From positions 62,001 to 126,000 of the forward strand of contig CAWEET010000007.1 of NCBI GenBank assembly GCA_963808165.1: a stretch of DNA of 64,000 nucleotides. Direction: 5' to 3'. This document shows, piece after piece, positions 25,793 to 34,971 of the stretch. Within the stretch, counting starts at the first letter, position 1, and every line of letters starts with the position of its first letter. The stretch comes from Thiosocius sp963808165 (lineage in GTDB: Bacteria > Pseudomonadota > Gammaproteobacteria > Chromatiales > Chromatiaceae). Made by a program: the position numbers and the translations under genes. The notes under the pieces were generated by a model. That model ran no database searches, was not told the DNA's origin, and was given only the letters and a program-made list of their open reading frames with translations.

Positions 25793-26497
25793 ATGCCATT
25801 GACTAGCAACGACCAACACCCGCAGCGCCGGATTCGCAGCTTCGTGCTGCGCGAAGGCCGCCTGACGCCGGGTCAGCAGCGCGCCTTCGCTACGCTGTGG
25901 CCCACCTGGGGGCTCGAGTTCCGGCAGCAAGCGCTCGAGCTGACAGCGACGTTCGGCAACGACAACCCGGTCTGCCTCGAAATCGGCTTTGGCAACGGCG
26001 AGAGCCTGGCCGAGATGGCCCGCCGTCACCCGGAGCGAAACTACCTCGGCGTGGAGGTGCACCGCCCCGGGGTTGGCCACCTTCTGCTGAAGCTCGAGGA
26101 GTCCGGCTGCGGCAATGTCCGCGTCATCCGACACGACGCTGTCGAGGTGATGCAACAAATGCTGCCGACGGCCAGCCTGAGCGGAGTCTACCTGTTCTTT
26201 CCCGACCCCTGGCACAAGAAGCGCCACCACAAGCGGCGTATTCTGCAGCCAGCATTCGTCGACAGCCTGGCGCGGGTGATCCGCCCGGGCGGTCTGTTCC
26301 ATGCGGCGACCGACTGGCAGGACTATGCCCGACACATGATGGATACGCTCAGCGCCGATCGCCGCCAGTTCGAGAACGCGGCCGGTCCTGGCCAGTTCTT
26401 TGCGCGCCCCGCCGATCGCCCGCTGACCAAGTTCGAACAGCGTGGGCAGCGCCTGGGTCATGGCGTATGGGACCTGATCTTTACCCGGCGGCCGTGA
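25793..26497 (+). CDS. trmB: tRNA (guanine-N7)-methyltransferase TrmB
   Basis: Methylates G46 of tRNA. The SAM-binding motif EIGFGNGESLAEMA is followed by YLGVEVHRPGV, IRHDAVEVM and the family hallmark FPDPWHKKRHHKRR. 234 residues is normal. Its stop overlaps the GTG start of the next gene, fetA (GTGA). Confidence 0.96.
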   Translation: MPLTSNDQHPQRRIRSFVLREGRLTPGQQRAFATLWPTWGLEFRQQALELTATFGNDNPVCLEIGFGNGESLAEMARRHPERNYLGVEVHRPGVGHLLLKLEESGCGNVRVIRHDAVEVMQQMLPTASLSGVYLFFPDPWHKKRHHKRRILQPAFVDSLARVIRPGGLFHAATDWQDYARHMMDTLSADRRQFENAAGPGQFFARPADRPLTKFEQRGQRLGHGVWDLIFTRRP

Positions 26498-27096
26498 GCG
26501 GCCTGCGCCTCGACAGACTCGCGCGCGCCGGCGTCCAGGCCAGCGGTCTCGATATCGCCGCCGGCAGCTGCGCCTCGCTCTCGGGCCCCTCGGGCAGCGG
26601 AAAGACCTTGCTGTTGCGCGCGATCGCCGATCTCGACGAGGCAGACGGCGAGGTCTGGCTGGACGGACAAACGCGCAGCGGCATGAGTGGACCTGGGTGG
26701 CGCCGGCGGGTGATCTACCTGGCGGCCGAGAGCCACTGGTGGGGGAGCCAGGTACGCGAGCATGCCGCCGACTGGCAGCCACACGACCTGGATGCGCTGG
26801 GTTTCAGCACCGAGGTGCTCGACTGGGAGGTACAACGCCTGTCGAGCGGCGAGCGCCAGCGCCTGGCACTCGCCCGCGCGCTCGCCCACGCACCCGACGC
26901 GCTGCTACTCGACGAGCCGACCGCCAACCTCGACCAGACGAATACCGAACGCGTCGAGGGCCTGATCGCCGACTGGCGCCATCGCAGCAACGGCTGCGTG
27001 TTGTGGGTCAGCCACGACCCGGCACAGCGTGCACGCGTCGCATGCACCCACTACGAGGTCTGTGACGGCCTGCTGAGGCCCGCCGATGGCGCCTGA
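26494..27096 (+). CDS. fetA: ABC transporter ATPase FetA (YbbL-type)
   Basis: ATPase of a two-component export system linked in E. coli to iron homeostasis. Walker A GPSGSGKTLLLRA, signature LSSGERQRLALARALA, Walker B ALLLDEPTANLD and the switch histidine in VSHDPAQR are present. At 200 residues it is short, as the family is. The GTG start at 26494 overlaps the trmB stop and is preferred over the long upstream frame. It overlaps fetB by 11 bases. Confidence 0.9.
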   Translation: MSGLRLDRLARAGVQASGLDIAAGSCASLSGPSGSGKTLLLRAIADLDEADGEVWLDGQTRSGMSGPGWRRRVIYLAAESHWWGSQVREHAADWQPHDLDALGFSTEVLDWEVQRLSSGERQRLALARALAHAPDALLLDEPTANLDQTNTERVEGLIADWRHRSNGCVLWVSHDPAQRARVACTHYEVCDGLLRPADGA

Positions 27097-27886
27097 GCCC
27101 CTGATCGTCCTCAGCCCGTTCGACCTGGGCCTGGCCGCGTTGCTGGTGCTCCTGCTGGCCGGTCTGTCCTGGCAACTGCAGTTAGGCATCGGCCGCCGCA
27201 TGCTGATCGCGGCCGCGCGCAGCACCGTCCAGCTACTGCTGCTCGGCCTGGTACTCAAGGCGTTGTTCAGTACCACCAATCTGTGGCTGGTCAGCGCGCT
27301 CGCCACACTGATGCTGGCGGTGGCCGGTTACGAGGTCATGGCACGCCAGAAACACCGGCTGCGCGGCTTCTGGGGCTACGGAACCGGCGCCCTGTCGATG
27401 TTCCTGTCTTCGTTCTCCATCGCGCTGCTGGCATTGCTGGTCCTGGTACAACCGGCCCCCTGGTACGCGCCGCAGTACGCCATCCCGCTGCTCGGCATGC
27501 TGCTCGGAAACACCATGACCGGGGTGGCCGTGGCACTCGACAACCTGACCCGGCAGACGCTGGAAAAACGCCACGAGATCGAGGCCCGCCTGGCGCTGGG
27601 CCAGGCGGCGGGCGAGGCGATCGGCGACATCCGCCGCGACGCGCTGCGCACAGGATTGATACCGATCGTGAACGCGATGACAACCGCCGGCATCGTCAGT
27701 CTTCCGGGGATGATGACCGGGCAGATACTGGCCGGCAGCCCCCCGATGGAGGCAGCCAAATACCAGTTGCTGATCCTGTTTCTGATCGCAGCCGGCACCG
27801 GGCTGGGAAGCATGGCGGCGGTTTTGCTCGGGTCACGCCGCCTGTTCGACCCACGCTCACGCCTGCGCCGCGATCGCCTTAGCTAA
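27086..27886 (+). CDS. fetB: ABC transporter permease FetB (UPF0014)
   Basis: Permease partner of FetA, with seven or so hydrophobic segments. Family markers are GRRMLIAAARSTVQLLLLG, MLLGNTMTGVAVALDNL, EARLALGQAAGEAI and SLPGMMTGQILAG. It overlaps the ATPase gene, confirming a coupled pair. The gene ends just before the second copy of the interspersed repeat. Confidence 0.92.
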   Translation: MAPEPLIVLSPFDLGLAALLVLLLAGLSWQLQLGIGRRMLIAAARSTVQLLLLGLVLKALFSTTNLWLVSALATLMLAVAGYEVMARQKHRLRGFWGYGTGALSMFLSSFSIALLALLVLVQPAPWYAPQYAIPLLGMLLGNTMTGVAVALDNLTRQTLEKRHEIEARLALGQAAGEAIGDIRRDALRTGLIPIVNAMTTAGIVSLPGMMTGQILAGSPPMEAAKYQLLILFLIAAGTGLGSMAAVLLGSRRLFDPRSRLRRDRLS

Positions 27887-27927
27887 TGGGCTGGAGCGAG
27901 CGAGAAATCGTCAGGACCGTGATCGGG

Positions 27928-28173
27928 AAGCAGCGAAACAGGGTGTCAAGCTGGTGTCACGCGCAGATTCATCACTTTCCAGAGACATTTCAGTCTGTTG
28001 TGCCACAGCTGCTTTCCGGCCGGTGACGGATGCGGACCAGGGCCCGTTGACACGACGCGGATGCCCAGCGTTGTTCTTTCGTTTATGTACCGCAGGTACA
28101 CGACGCCCGTTGCGCCTCGTCCTGTGAAAAAATGCCCTCCGTCGACGAATATCCGCATCGTGTTAACAGGCCC
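27928..28173 (-). repeat. MITE-like interspersed repeat, copy 2, inverted relative to copy 1
   Basis: The core 28040-28173 (134 bp) has the same inverted ends as copy 1 (GGGCCCGTTGACACGAC at the left, TCGTGTTAACAGGCCC at the right) and the internal GAGGCGCAACGGGC / GTGTACCTGCGGTACAT. The flank 27928-28036 matches 22484-22589 almost base for base in the opposite orientation. The two copies therefore form a long inverted repeat around 22.6-27.9 kb. Confidence 0.75.
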
Positions 28174-28578
28174 TAACCCCAGGGGCAATTACCTAAGCTG
28201 ATTCCGGCCGTTTCTGGAGAAAACGTCGGCGGCATGGACGCCGCCGTCGAGCCTACAGGGAGGTCCTCACGGCGTCTTGCGCAAGAAATCATCGGAATCC
28301 CCAGGCCAACTTGTCGCTTGCGCTACTCGATAAGTGCCATTCTCCCCACCCCATCCAATGACTGAAATCAGGCGAATCGCGACCAATGCCTCGCAGTTGG
28401 TTCGGTAGCAGCAGCCGAAGCGCCCGGCGCCGGCGCAGCAGACAGTCTTTACTCAATCCATTTGCCGCACGGCCGGCCAGGGCGTGTATGCTCCGCGTAT
28501 CGGGACTTTTCGACCGACGGCCTGCTCGGCGGTTGGTCGGATGCGGGAGCACCCGGCCGGATGCCCAACGAGTGAGCG
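28174..28578 (+). other. Intergenic region with a small hairpin
   Basis: About 400 bases with no gene. A seven-pair hairpin CGGCGGC-ATGGAC-GCCGCCG (28227-28246) is followed by TCGAGCCTACAGGGAGG and CACGGCGTCTTGCG. From memory, similar palindrome-plus-CTACAGGGA strings occur between genes in other gammaproteobacteria, so it may be a repeat or regulatory RNA element. The remaining bases presumably hold the promoter of the next gene. Confidence 0.35.
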
Positions 28579-28965
28579 ATGATTAACAGCCTGCTGCCTT
28601 TTCTTGTCCTGCTCCTGCTGGCCTGGATATGGCTGGATGGCGCGCGCGCCCGTGAGTTCGCCACGACGCTGGCGCGCCGCTATTGTGAGAACCGTGGCCT
28701 GCAGTTCCTCGACGACACGGTGTCGCTGGCGCGCATGGGTATCCGCTGGACCGAACAAGGCCTGCGCCTACGGCGCATGTACCGTTTTGAATTCAGCCTC
28801 GAAGGTGTCGGCCGGCGCACCGGCCATGTATTGATGCTGGGGGCCCGCCTCGAGGTCATCGACGACGGCCTGCCGCATCCGTCCGAGGGTAGTACGGTGG
28901 ACGATGTCAAGGTGCAGAGCAGCGACGACGGCAAGGTCATACCATTTCGGCGCAGGGAACCCTGA
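28579..28965 (+). CDS. DUF3301-family protein
   Basis: A 128-residue protein of unknown function with one N-terminal membrane helix (residues 4-20). The family features are LDGARAREFA, CENRGLQFLDDTVSL, RWTEQGLRLRRMYRFEFS and GRRTGHVLMLG. It faces the sspB gene, whose stop is only seven bases away on the other strand. No function can be assigned. Confidence 0.8.
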   Translation: MINSLLPFLVLLLLAWIWLDGARAREFATTLARRYCENRGLQFLDDTVSLARMGIRWTEQGLRLRRMYRFEFSLEGVGRRTGHVLMLGARLEVIDDGLPHPSEGSTVDDVKVQSSDDGKVIPFRRREP

Positions 28966-28971
28966 ACAGCG

Positions 28972-29355
28972 CTACTTCACGACCTTCAGCGACGGCCGGC
29001 CACCCGGCGCCGGCGCGTCCGGCTTCGGCGGATCGGTAGGGGTGGAGCCCTCGTCGGGAAACAACATGCCCTTCCCGTTCTCCCGCGCGTACACCCCGAG
29101 TACCGCATCCGGCGGCAGAGAAATCGCGAACGCATTGCCGCCGAAACGCGCCTCGAACGCAATCAACTCGTTGCCGAGCACCAGATCGCGCACCGCCGTC
29201 GGACTGACATTCAGCACGATCCGTCCCTCTTCGACGTAACGGCTCGGCACCTCCACCGACTCGCGTTCCGCGTCCACCAGCAGATAGGGTGTCAGCTCGT
29301 TGTCGACCAGCCAGTCGTACAGGGCACGTATCAGGTACGGACGATTGGATGTCAT
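28972..29355 (-). CDS. sspB: ClpXP adaptor SspB
   Basis: Delivers ssrA-tagged proteins to ClpXP. The substrate-binding domain covers residues 1-105 (RPYLIRALYDWLVDNELTPY, GRIVLNVSPTAVRDL, FGGNAFAISLP). A flexible Pro-rich linker then leads to the ClpX-binding tail SLKVVK at the very end. It follows sspA by 18 bases, the usual order. Confidence 0.95.
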   Translation of the reverse strand: MTSNRPYLIRALYDWLVDNELTPYLLVDAERESVEVPSRYVEEGRIVLNVSPTAVRDLVLGNELIAFEARFGGNAFAISLPPDAVLGVYARENGKGMLFPDEGSTPTDPPKPDAPAPGGRPSLKVVK

Positions 29356-29373
29356 GCCGCTGCTCGGCGCCTG

Positions 29374-30000
29374 TCAGCGGCGCATCTCGCGCTCTTGTTC
29401 GGTCAGGCTGCCGATGAACCCGGCGCGCGTGAACATATTGCCTGCGTAGGCATTGAGCTGCTTCGCAGCCTGGCCGACCACCTCCACGCCCAGCGCCGGC
29501 AGGCGCCACAGCAACGGTGCGATGCTGGCGTCGACGAGGCTGAACTCGTCACTCATGAAAAACGGCTTGTGCGCCAGGATCGGTGCGGCCGCGGTCAGTC
29601 CCTCGCGCAGTTCCTTGCGCGCCTTGGTGGCCGCCTTGCCGCCCGACAAGATCTGATCGACCAGCGAGTACCAGTCGTTTTCGACCCGGAACATGTAGAG
29701 ACGGGCGCTTGCGCGCGAGACCGGGTCCACCGGCAGCAGCGGCGGATGAGGGAAGCGCTCATCGAGGTATTCACAGATGATGCGCGAGTCGTACAGCGCG
29801 AGTTCACGATCGACCAGCGTGGGAACGGTGCCGTAGGGATTCAGATCGATGACGTCTTCCGGCAGGTCGACGGGATCGACGTCGACAATGTCGCAAGTGA
29901 CATTCTTCTCCGCAAGTACCATCCGGACCCGGTGACTGTGCAGACTCTGTGGATCGGAAAACAGGGTCATCACGGAACGGCGGGCTGCGACGGCTGTCAT
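29374..30000 (-). CDS. sspA: Stringent starvation protein A (SspA)
   Basis: Glutathione-S-transferase-fold protein that binds RNA polymerase. The thioredoxin-like half has MTLFSDPQSLHSHRVRMVL and NPYGTVPTLVDR, the helical half SDEFSLVDASIAPLLWRL. The start at 30000 has AGGAG ten bases upstream; ATG 29970 is possible. Transcribed after petC but behind a terminator hairpin, so it probably has its own promoter or is an attenuated part of the petABC transcript. Confidence 0.95.
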   Translation of the reverse strand: MTAVAARRSVMTLFSDPQSLHSHRVRMVLAEKNVTCDIVDVDPVDLPEDVIDLNPYGTVPTLVDRELALYDSRIICEYLDERFPHPPLLPVDPVSRASARLYMFRVENDWYSLVDQILSGGKAATKARKELREGLTAAAPILAHKPFFMSDEFSLVDASIAPLLWRLPALGVEVVGQAAKQLNAYAGNMFTRAGFIGSLTEQEREMRR

Positions 30001-30046
30001 CTAACGGGCTCTCCTGGGTGTTGCCGCTGCGTTGAAAGCGGAACAT

Positions 30047-30081
30047 AAAAAAGGCGCATAGTATATCAGACTATGCGCCTT
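30047..30081 (-). terminator. Rho-independent terminator after petC
   Basis: AAGGCGCATAGT (30051-30062) pairs perfectly with ACTATGCGCCTT (30070-30081) around a seven-base loop. Read on the minus strand it is followed by a run of six T, so it terminates the petABC transcript before sspA. Confidence 0.9.
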
Positions 30082-30107
30082 CGAATTTCGGCTACCCGTC
30101 TCGGCCG

Positions 30108-30926
30108 TCAATGGATGTCCTTCCACCACTCCTTCTTCATCAGATAGGCGATGACGGTGAACACGATCAGGAACAGAATCACCCAGATGCCGATACGCTG
30201 ACGTTCCAGTTTCATTGGTTCCGAGATATAGGTCAGGAATGACGCGAGGTCACGCGCCACCTGATCATACTCGGCCGCGGTCATGCTGCCGGACTGGATC
30301 ATCTCCAAGCGGTCGACCACGCGCTCCAGGCGGTACCCCGGTCCCTCTTGCTCCTTCAGGTAGGCGTCGGCAGCGGCCTCTGTGTCGAATGCCGCGACGG
30401 TATGGCCGTCATGGTGGACCTCGTACTTGTAGACCGGCTCCTGTACACCCTGCAGGTCCCACAACACATGCGGCATGCCGACGTTCGGGAACACCGTGTT
30501 GTTCACCCCCATCGGGCGCGAGGGGTCGACGTAGAAGCCCTTGAGATAGCTGTAGATCCAGTCGGCACCACCGTGGCGGATGCGGGCGGTGAGGGTCAGA
30601 TCCGGGGCCGCGGCGCCAAACCATTCGCCGGCGTCTGCATCCGGCATTGCGATCGTCATCAGGTCACCGATCTTGCTGTCCGAAAAGATCAGATTGTCTT
30701 TGATGTCGTCCTCGCTGAGCCCGACCTCGGTGAACAACTTGTAGCGCACGTACTTTGTCGAGTGGCAGCCCATGCAGTAGTTGACGAACAGCTTGGCACC
30801 GCGCTGTATCGCCGCGTGGTTGCTCAGGTCGATATTGGCTTGTTCCAGCTGAACACCACCGCCACCGGCGGCCATGCCACCCAGCGGGATCAGGGCAAGT
30901 GCAAAAACAGCGATCAACTTCTTCAT
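30108..30926 (-). CDS. petC: Cytochrome c1 of the bc1 complex
   Basis: Haem-c subunit that takes electrons from the Rieske protein. It has a signal peptide (1-20), the haem site CMGCH (Cys51, Cys54, His55), GEWFGAAAPDLTL, and a C-terminal membrane anchor at about 247-265. 272 residues. Its start overlaps the petB stop by four bases (ATGA), so petABC is a coupled operon. A terminator follows. Confidence 0.96.
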   Translation of the reverse strand: MKKLIAVFALALIPLGGMAAGGGGVQLEQANIDLSNHAAIQRGAKLFVNYCMGCHSTKYVRYKLFTEVGLSEDDIKDNLIFSDSKIGDLMTIAMPDADAGEWFGAAAPDLTLTARIRHGGADWIYSYLKGFYVDPSRPMGVNNTVFPNVGMPHVLWDLQGVQEPVYKYEVHHDGHTVAAFDTEAAADAYLKEQEGPGYRLERVVDRLEMIQSGSMTAAEYDQVARDLASFLTYISEPMKLERQRIGIWVILFLIVFTVIAYLMKKEWWKDIH

Positions 30927-32143
30927 TTCGTCACCCTCTCCGGCACCGGCTTGGTCTTATCCATCTTGCTGTAGAAAGGCATCAGCAGAAAGAACGCGAA
31001 GTACAACGCAGTGAAGATCTGCGCGAGCAGGGTCTTGGTCGGCGTGGAGGACTGCATGCCGAGCCAACAGAGCACGATGAATGTCACCACGAAGATTGCC
31101 ACGGGGATCTTGAACAGCAGGCCCTTGTAGCGGATCGATTTGACCGGGCTACGGTCCAGCCACGGCACGAAGAACAACACGATGATCGCCGCGAACATCA
31201 CGACAACGCCCGGAAACTGCGAGTTGAACATCGGTGGCACCGCCCGCAGCATCGCGTAGAACGGCGTGAAGTACCACACAGGCGCAATGTGCTCAGGCGT
31301 CTTCAGCGGGTTGGCCGGCTCGAAGTTCGGTGGCTCAATGAACAAACCGAAGAATTCAGGCGCGAAGAACACAATCGCGCTAAAGAAGATCAGAAACACC
31401 CCAAGACCGACGACATCCTTCACCGTGTAGTAGGGATGGAACGGGATACCGTCTTTCGGGATGCCGTTCTCGTCCTTGTTCTTCTTGATCTCGATACCAT
31501 CCGGATTATTCGAGCCCACCTTGTGCAGCGCGACAATGTGGATGAACACCAGCGCGGCGAGCACGAAGGGCAGCAGGAAATGCAGCGCAAAGAACCGGTT
31601 CAGGGTGGCGTCGGAGATGACGTAGTCACCGCGGATCCAGATCGACAGCGGCTCGCCGATCCCGAACGGGAAGGCGGCGAACAGGTTGACGATGACCTGT
31701 GCCCCCCAGTACGACATCTGACCCCAGGGCAGCAGATAGCCGGTGAAGGCGGTCGCCATCATCGCCACATAAAGGATCACGCCGATGATCCACAGCAGCT
31801 CGCGCGGCTGGCGGTACGAGCCGTACAGCAAGGCGCGGAACATATGCAGGTAGATGAGCAAGAAGAACGCCGAGGCACCGGTCGAATGCATGTAGCGCAA
31901 CAGCCAGCCATAGTCGACGTCACGCATGATGTACTCGACCGAGGCAAAGGCATCGGCGGCCGACGGCTTGTACAGCATTGCCAACCACAGGCCGGTGGCG
32001 ATCTGCATGACCAGCACCAGCATCGCCAGCGAACCAAAGTAGTACCAGAAGTTGAAGTTCTTGGGCGCGTAATACTCGGCCAGGTGCTCGTTCCAGACCT
32101 TGGTGGCGGGGAAACGCTCGTCGATCCAGTTCATGAAGCTCAT
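30923..32143 (-). CDS. petB: Cytochrome b of the bc1 complex
   Basis: Quinone-binding membrane subunit with two b haems, 406 residues and about eight membrane helices. Recognisable are YWYYFGSLAMLVLVMQIATG, the first histidine ligand pair around LLRYMHSTGASAFFLLIYLH, GYLLPWGQMSYWGAQV, FALHFLLPF and the Qo-site PEFFG-type motif in APEFFGLFIEP (here part of the loop AIVFFAPEFF). It overlaps petA and petC by four bases each. Confidence 0.96.
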   Translation of the reverse strand: MSFMNWIDERFPATKVWNEHLAEYYAPKNFNFWYYFGSLAMLVLVMQIATGLWLAMLYKPSAADAFASVEYIMRDVDYGWLLRYMHSTGASAFFLLIYLHMFRALLYGSYRQPRELLWIIGVILYVAMMATAFTGYLLPWGQMSYWGAQVIVNLFAAFPFGIGEPLSIWIRGDYVISDATLNRFFALHFLLPFVLAALVFIHIVALHKVGSNNPDGIEIKKNKDENGIPKDGIPFHPYYTVKDVVGLGVFLIFFSAIVFFAPEFFGLFIEPPNFEPANPLKTPEHIAPVWYFTPFYAMLRAVPPMFNSQFPGVVVMFAAIIVLFFVPWLDRSPVKSIRYKGLLFKIPVAIFVVTFIVLCWLGMQSSTPTKTLLAQIFTALYFAFFLLMPFYSKMDKTKPVPERVTK

Positions 32144-32733
32144 GCGGCACCTCCGTCGACACCGATCAAGATTACCTCGTCAGACAGGTACTGGTGCGGT
32201 GGCACCACGAGGTTGGTCGGCGCCGGGACGCCGCGGAAAACACGACCAGCGAGGTCGAAGCCCGAGCCGTGGCAGGGGCAGAAAAAACCACCTTTCCATT
32301 CCGGCCCCAGGTCCGCCGGGGCAACTTCCGGCCGGTAGGTCGGCGAACAGCCCAGGTGGGTGCAGATACCGACCAGTACCCCGAACTCGGGTTTGATGGA
32401 GCGGGTTTCGTTCCTACAGTAACTGGGCTGCTGGGGGACGTCCGAATTCGGGTCGGCGAGTTTGCCGTCCAGGGTCTTCAGGTCGGCCAGATTCTGCTCG
32501 GTGCGACGCACCACCCAGCACACCTTGCCGCGCCACTTCACGCGCAACAGAGCACCCGGCTCGAGCTTGCTGATGTTCGCCTCCTCGGGCGCGCCCAGCG
32601 CCTTGGCCCGCTCGGACGGATTCCAGGACGCGATGAACGGCACCGCCGCAAAACCGACGCCCACCGCCCCGACCACGGCCGTAGTGGCTGTCAGGAAGCG
32701 GCGTTTCTTCAGGTCTACGCCTTCTGCACTCAT
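32140..32733 (-). CDS. petA: Rieske iron-sulfur protein of the bc1 complex
   Basis: 2Fe-2S subunit of the quinol:cytochrome c reductase. A twin-arginine-like start (KKRRFLTATTAVVGAVGVG) forms the membrane anchor. Cluster ligands are CTHLGCSP and CPCHGSGFD. 197 residues. First gene of petABC; the 186 bases upstream, shared with the convergent nif3 end, should hold the promoter. Confidence 0.96.
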   Translation of the reverse strand: MSAEGVDLKKRRFLTATTAVVGAVGVGFAAVPFIASWNPSERAKALGAPEEANISKLEPGALLRVKWRGKVCWVVRRTEQNLADLKTLDGKLADPNSDVPQQPSYCRNETRSIKPEFGVLVGICTHLGCSPTYRPEVAPADLGPEWKGGFFCPCHGSGFDLAGRVFRGVPAPTNLVVPPHQYLSDEVILIGVDGGAA

Positions 32734-32919
32734 GGATAAACTCCCAAAGATCCGAAAACATAGGGAAATGGATCGCGGCAGATCTCGGATCGAATTTTAA
32801 GAATATGCTTAATTGCCCCAAACGACCGCGAATTCTCCAGCATGGGGATACCTTGGTCAAGACAGGGGAATCTATAAAGAGGATTATCCGGCCAAAGACC
32901 CACCAACCCTTGCGCGAGA

Positions 32920-33660
32920 TCAAACCGGGTTGGCAATATCGATGAACCGATGCGACACGGCAAACTCCCGGGCCAGTTCGTCACCTAGCGCCTGGACGCC
33001 GTAGCGCTCGGTCGCGTGATGCCCGGCGGCGACATAAAGAATACCCAGCTCGTGTGCCTGGTGCACGGTCTGTTCCGAGATCTCGCCGCTTATGAAGGCG
33101 TCGAACCCCTCTGCGGCGGCCTGCTCGATCATCCCCTGTGCGGCCCCGGTGCACCACGCCACCCGGCCGACCGCGGCCGCCCGGCCGACCACCAACGGGG
33201 CACGTCCCAGCGCGGACTCGATGCGCGCGACCAGGGCATCGGCCGGCATCGCCTGCTCCAGCTCTGTACCCCACAACAAACCATCGATCGGCGCTCCCCG
33301 GTCAAAGCCGAGGCGGAGGCCCAATTGGCGGTTGTTGCCCAGCTCCGGATGGGCGTCGAGCGGCAGGTGATAAGCGAGCAGGCCGGTGCCGGCCTTGAAC
33401 AGCGTCGCAATACGCCGGGCCTTCATGCCGACCAACGGGGCCGCCTCACCGCGCCAGAAGTAACCATGATGGACCAGCACCAGATCGGCCCCGTCACCGA
33501 TGGCCGCGTCGAGCAGGGCCTGGCAGGCAGTGACCCCGGACACGATTCGTCGCACTTCGGCACGACCCTCGACCTGCAGGCCGTTGGGGCAATAGTCGTC
33601 GAACGAGGCCGCTTGCAGACGCTCGTTGCAGTACGTAACGATTGCTTCGCATTGTGCCAT
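32920..33660 (-). CDS. NIF3/YbgI-family dinuclear metal protein
   Basis: Cytosolic NIF3-like protein, annotated in some genomes as GTP cyclohydrolase 1 type 2, but with an uncertain role. Metal-binding motifs are VLVHHGYFW, AYHLPLDAH and the C-terminal AGHHATERYG. 246 residues. Lies between petA and the degS gene and is divergent from degS, an arrangement common in this bacterial group. Confidence 0.92.
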   Translation of the reverse strand: MAQCEAIVTYCNERLQAASFDDYCPNGLQVEGRAEVRRIVSGVTACQALLDAAIGDGADLVLVHHGYFWRGEAAPLVGMKARRIATLFKAGTGLLAYHLPLDAHPELGNNRQLGLRLGFDRGAPIDGLLWGTELEQAMPADALVARIESALGRAPLVVGRAAAVGRVAWCTGAAQGMIEQAAAEGFDAFISGEISEQTVHQAHELGILYVAAGHHATERYGVQALGDELAREFAVSHRFIDIANPV

Positions 33661-33808
33661 CAGCCGACCTCACCCCGACCCGTCTTTCGCGGCCCTTCTC
33701 GGCCACCGTAGGTTTTGCGGGATTGTACTGGAAACGGGGCGGCGGACCGGCACGCGGATGGGGAACGCCCCGGGCGCGACGTGCCGCCGCGAGTCGCCAT
33801 GATAGTGT

Positions 33809-34966
33809 ATGCGTATGAAGCTGTACCGTACATTTGCCTTTCTGTTCACATCGGTCGCAACCGGCCTGGCCGCGGCCTTCCTGGTGCTGTTGCTACGCCC
33901 CGAACTGGCCGGCCGCGCACCGGGCGGGCCATCCGGCCCGGTCCTGCTCGAGCGCTCGGGCGGGCCGGTCTCCTACGCCGGTGCGGTGCAGCGCGCAGTG
34001 CCCGCCGTGGTGAACGTGTTTGCGACCAAGATCACCCGCCAGGAGCCTCATCCGCTGCTCGCGCTGATCGACGACCCTCGGCTCAAGCCCTTGTTCGGCG
34101 ACCAGATCAGTCGTCCTCGGTACAAGCGCGAGAACAGTCTGGGATCGGGGGTGATCGTCGACGACAACGGCTACGTGCTGACCAACAATCACCTGATCAA
34201 GGGCGCCAGTGAAATCCAGGTGGTGCTGGGTGACGGCCGCAATCTGCCGGCGCGAATCGTCGGCAGCGACCCCGAGACGGATATTGCCGTGTTGCAGGCG
34301 GCAGGCGGCAAGCTGCCTGTCGCCAGCCTGGGGGTATCGAGTGAGCTTCAGGTCGGAGACGTCGTGATGGCCATCGGTAACCCGTTCGGCGTGGGCCAGA
34401 CCGTGACCATGGGCATCGTCAGCGCGACCGGTCGCAATGTACTCGGGATCACCGACTTCGAGAATTTCATCCAGACCGACGCGGCGATCAATCCAGGGAA
34501 TTCGGGGGGCGCGCTGATCAACGCCATCGGGCAAGTGGTGGGGATCAATACCGCGATCTTCACGAACAGCGGCGGCTCGCACGGCATTGGGTTCGCGATC
34601 CCGATCCAGCTCGCCGAAGAGGTCATGACCCAGATCGTCGAACACGGCCGCATGATCCGCGGCTGGCTGGGAATCACCGGTCAGAACCTGACCCCGGCGC
34701 TGGCCGAGTCGCTGGGCATCGAATTCCGTGACGCCATCCTGGTATCGGGCGTGTTGGAGGACGGACCCGGCGACCGGGCCGGGCTGAAGCCGGGCGACCT
34801 GATCCTTGAGATCGACCGGGGACCGATCACGACCGAGCAACGGTTGCTGCGGGCGATTGCCGGCAAGGCTCCGGGTTCCCCGATGTCTTTGACCATAGAG
34901 CGCGACGGCGCCGAGCAGACGCAGGTCGCGGTCGTCGGCGAACGTCCGCCACTGGCCGGGCGCTGA
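33809..34966 (+). CDS. degS: DegS/AlgW-type periplasmic serine protease
   Basis: Envelope-stress protease anchored by an N-terminal helix (residues 9-29). In the sigma-E pathway it cleaves the anti-sigma factor RseA/MucA. Catalytic triad: His128 (TNNHLI), Asp158 (PETDIAV), Ser232 (GNSGGAL). A single PDZ domain covers about 285-375, with GDRAGLKPGDLILEID. 385 residues fits DegS/AlgW rather than two-PDZ DegP. Start at 33809 or two codons later. Confidence 0.93.
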   Translation: MRMKLYRTFAFLFTSVATGLAAAFLVLLLRPELAGRAPGGPSGPVLLERSGGPVSYAGAVQRAVPAVVNVFATKITRQEPHPLLALIDDPRLKPLFGDQISRPRYKRENSLGSGVIVDDNGYVLTNNHLIKGASEIQVVLGDGRNLPARIVGSDPETDIAVLQAAGGKLPVASLGVSSELQVGDVVMAIGNPFGVGQTVTMGIVSATGRNVLGITDFENFIQTDAAINPGNSGGALINAIGQVVGINTAIFTNSGGSHGIGFAIPIQLAEEVMTQIVEHGRMIRGWLGITGQNLTPALAESLGIEFRDAILVSGVLEDGPGDRAGLKPGDLILEIDRGPITTEQRLLRAIAGKAPGSPMSLTIERDGAEQTQVAVVGERPPLAGR

Positions 34967-34971
34967 GACCG

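Noticed and set aside
25897..26493. Upstream extension of the fetA frame through trmB
   Set aside because: The first 199 codons lie inside trmB in another frame; the GTG overlapping the trmB stop is the natural start.
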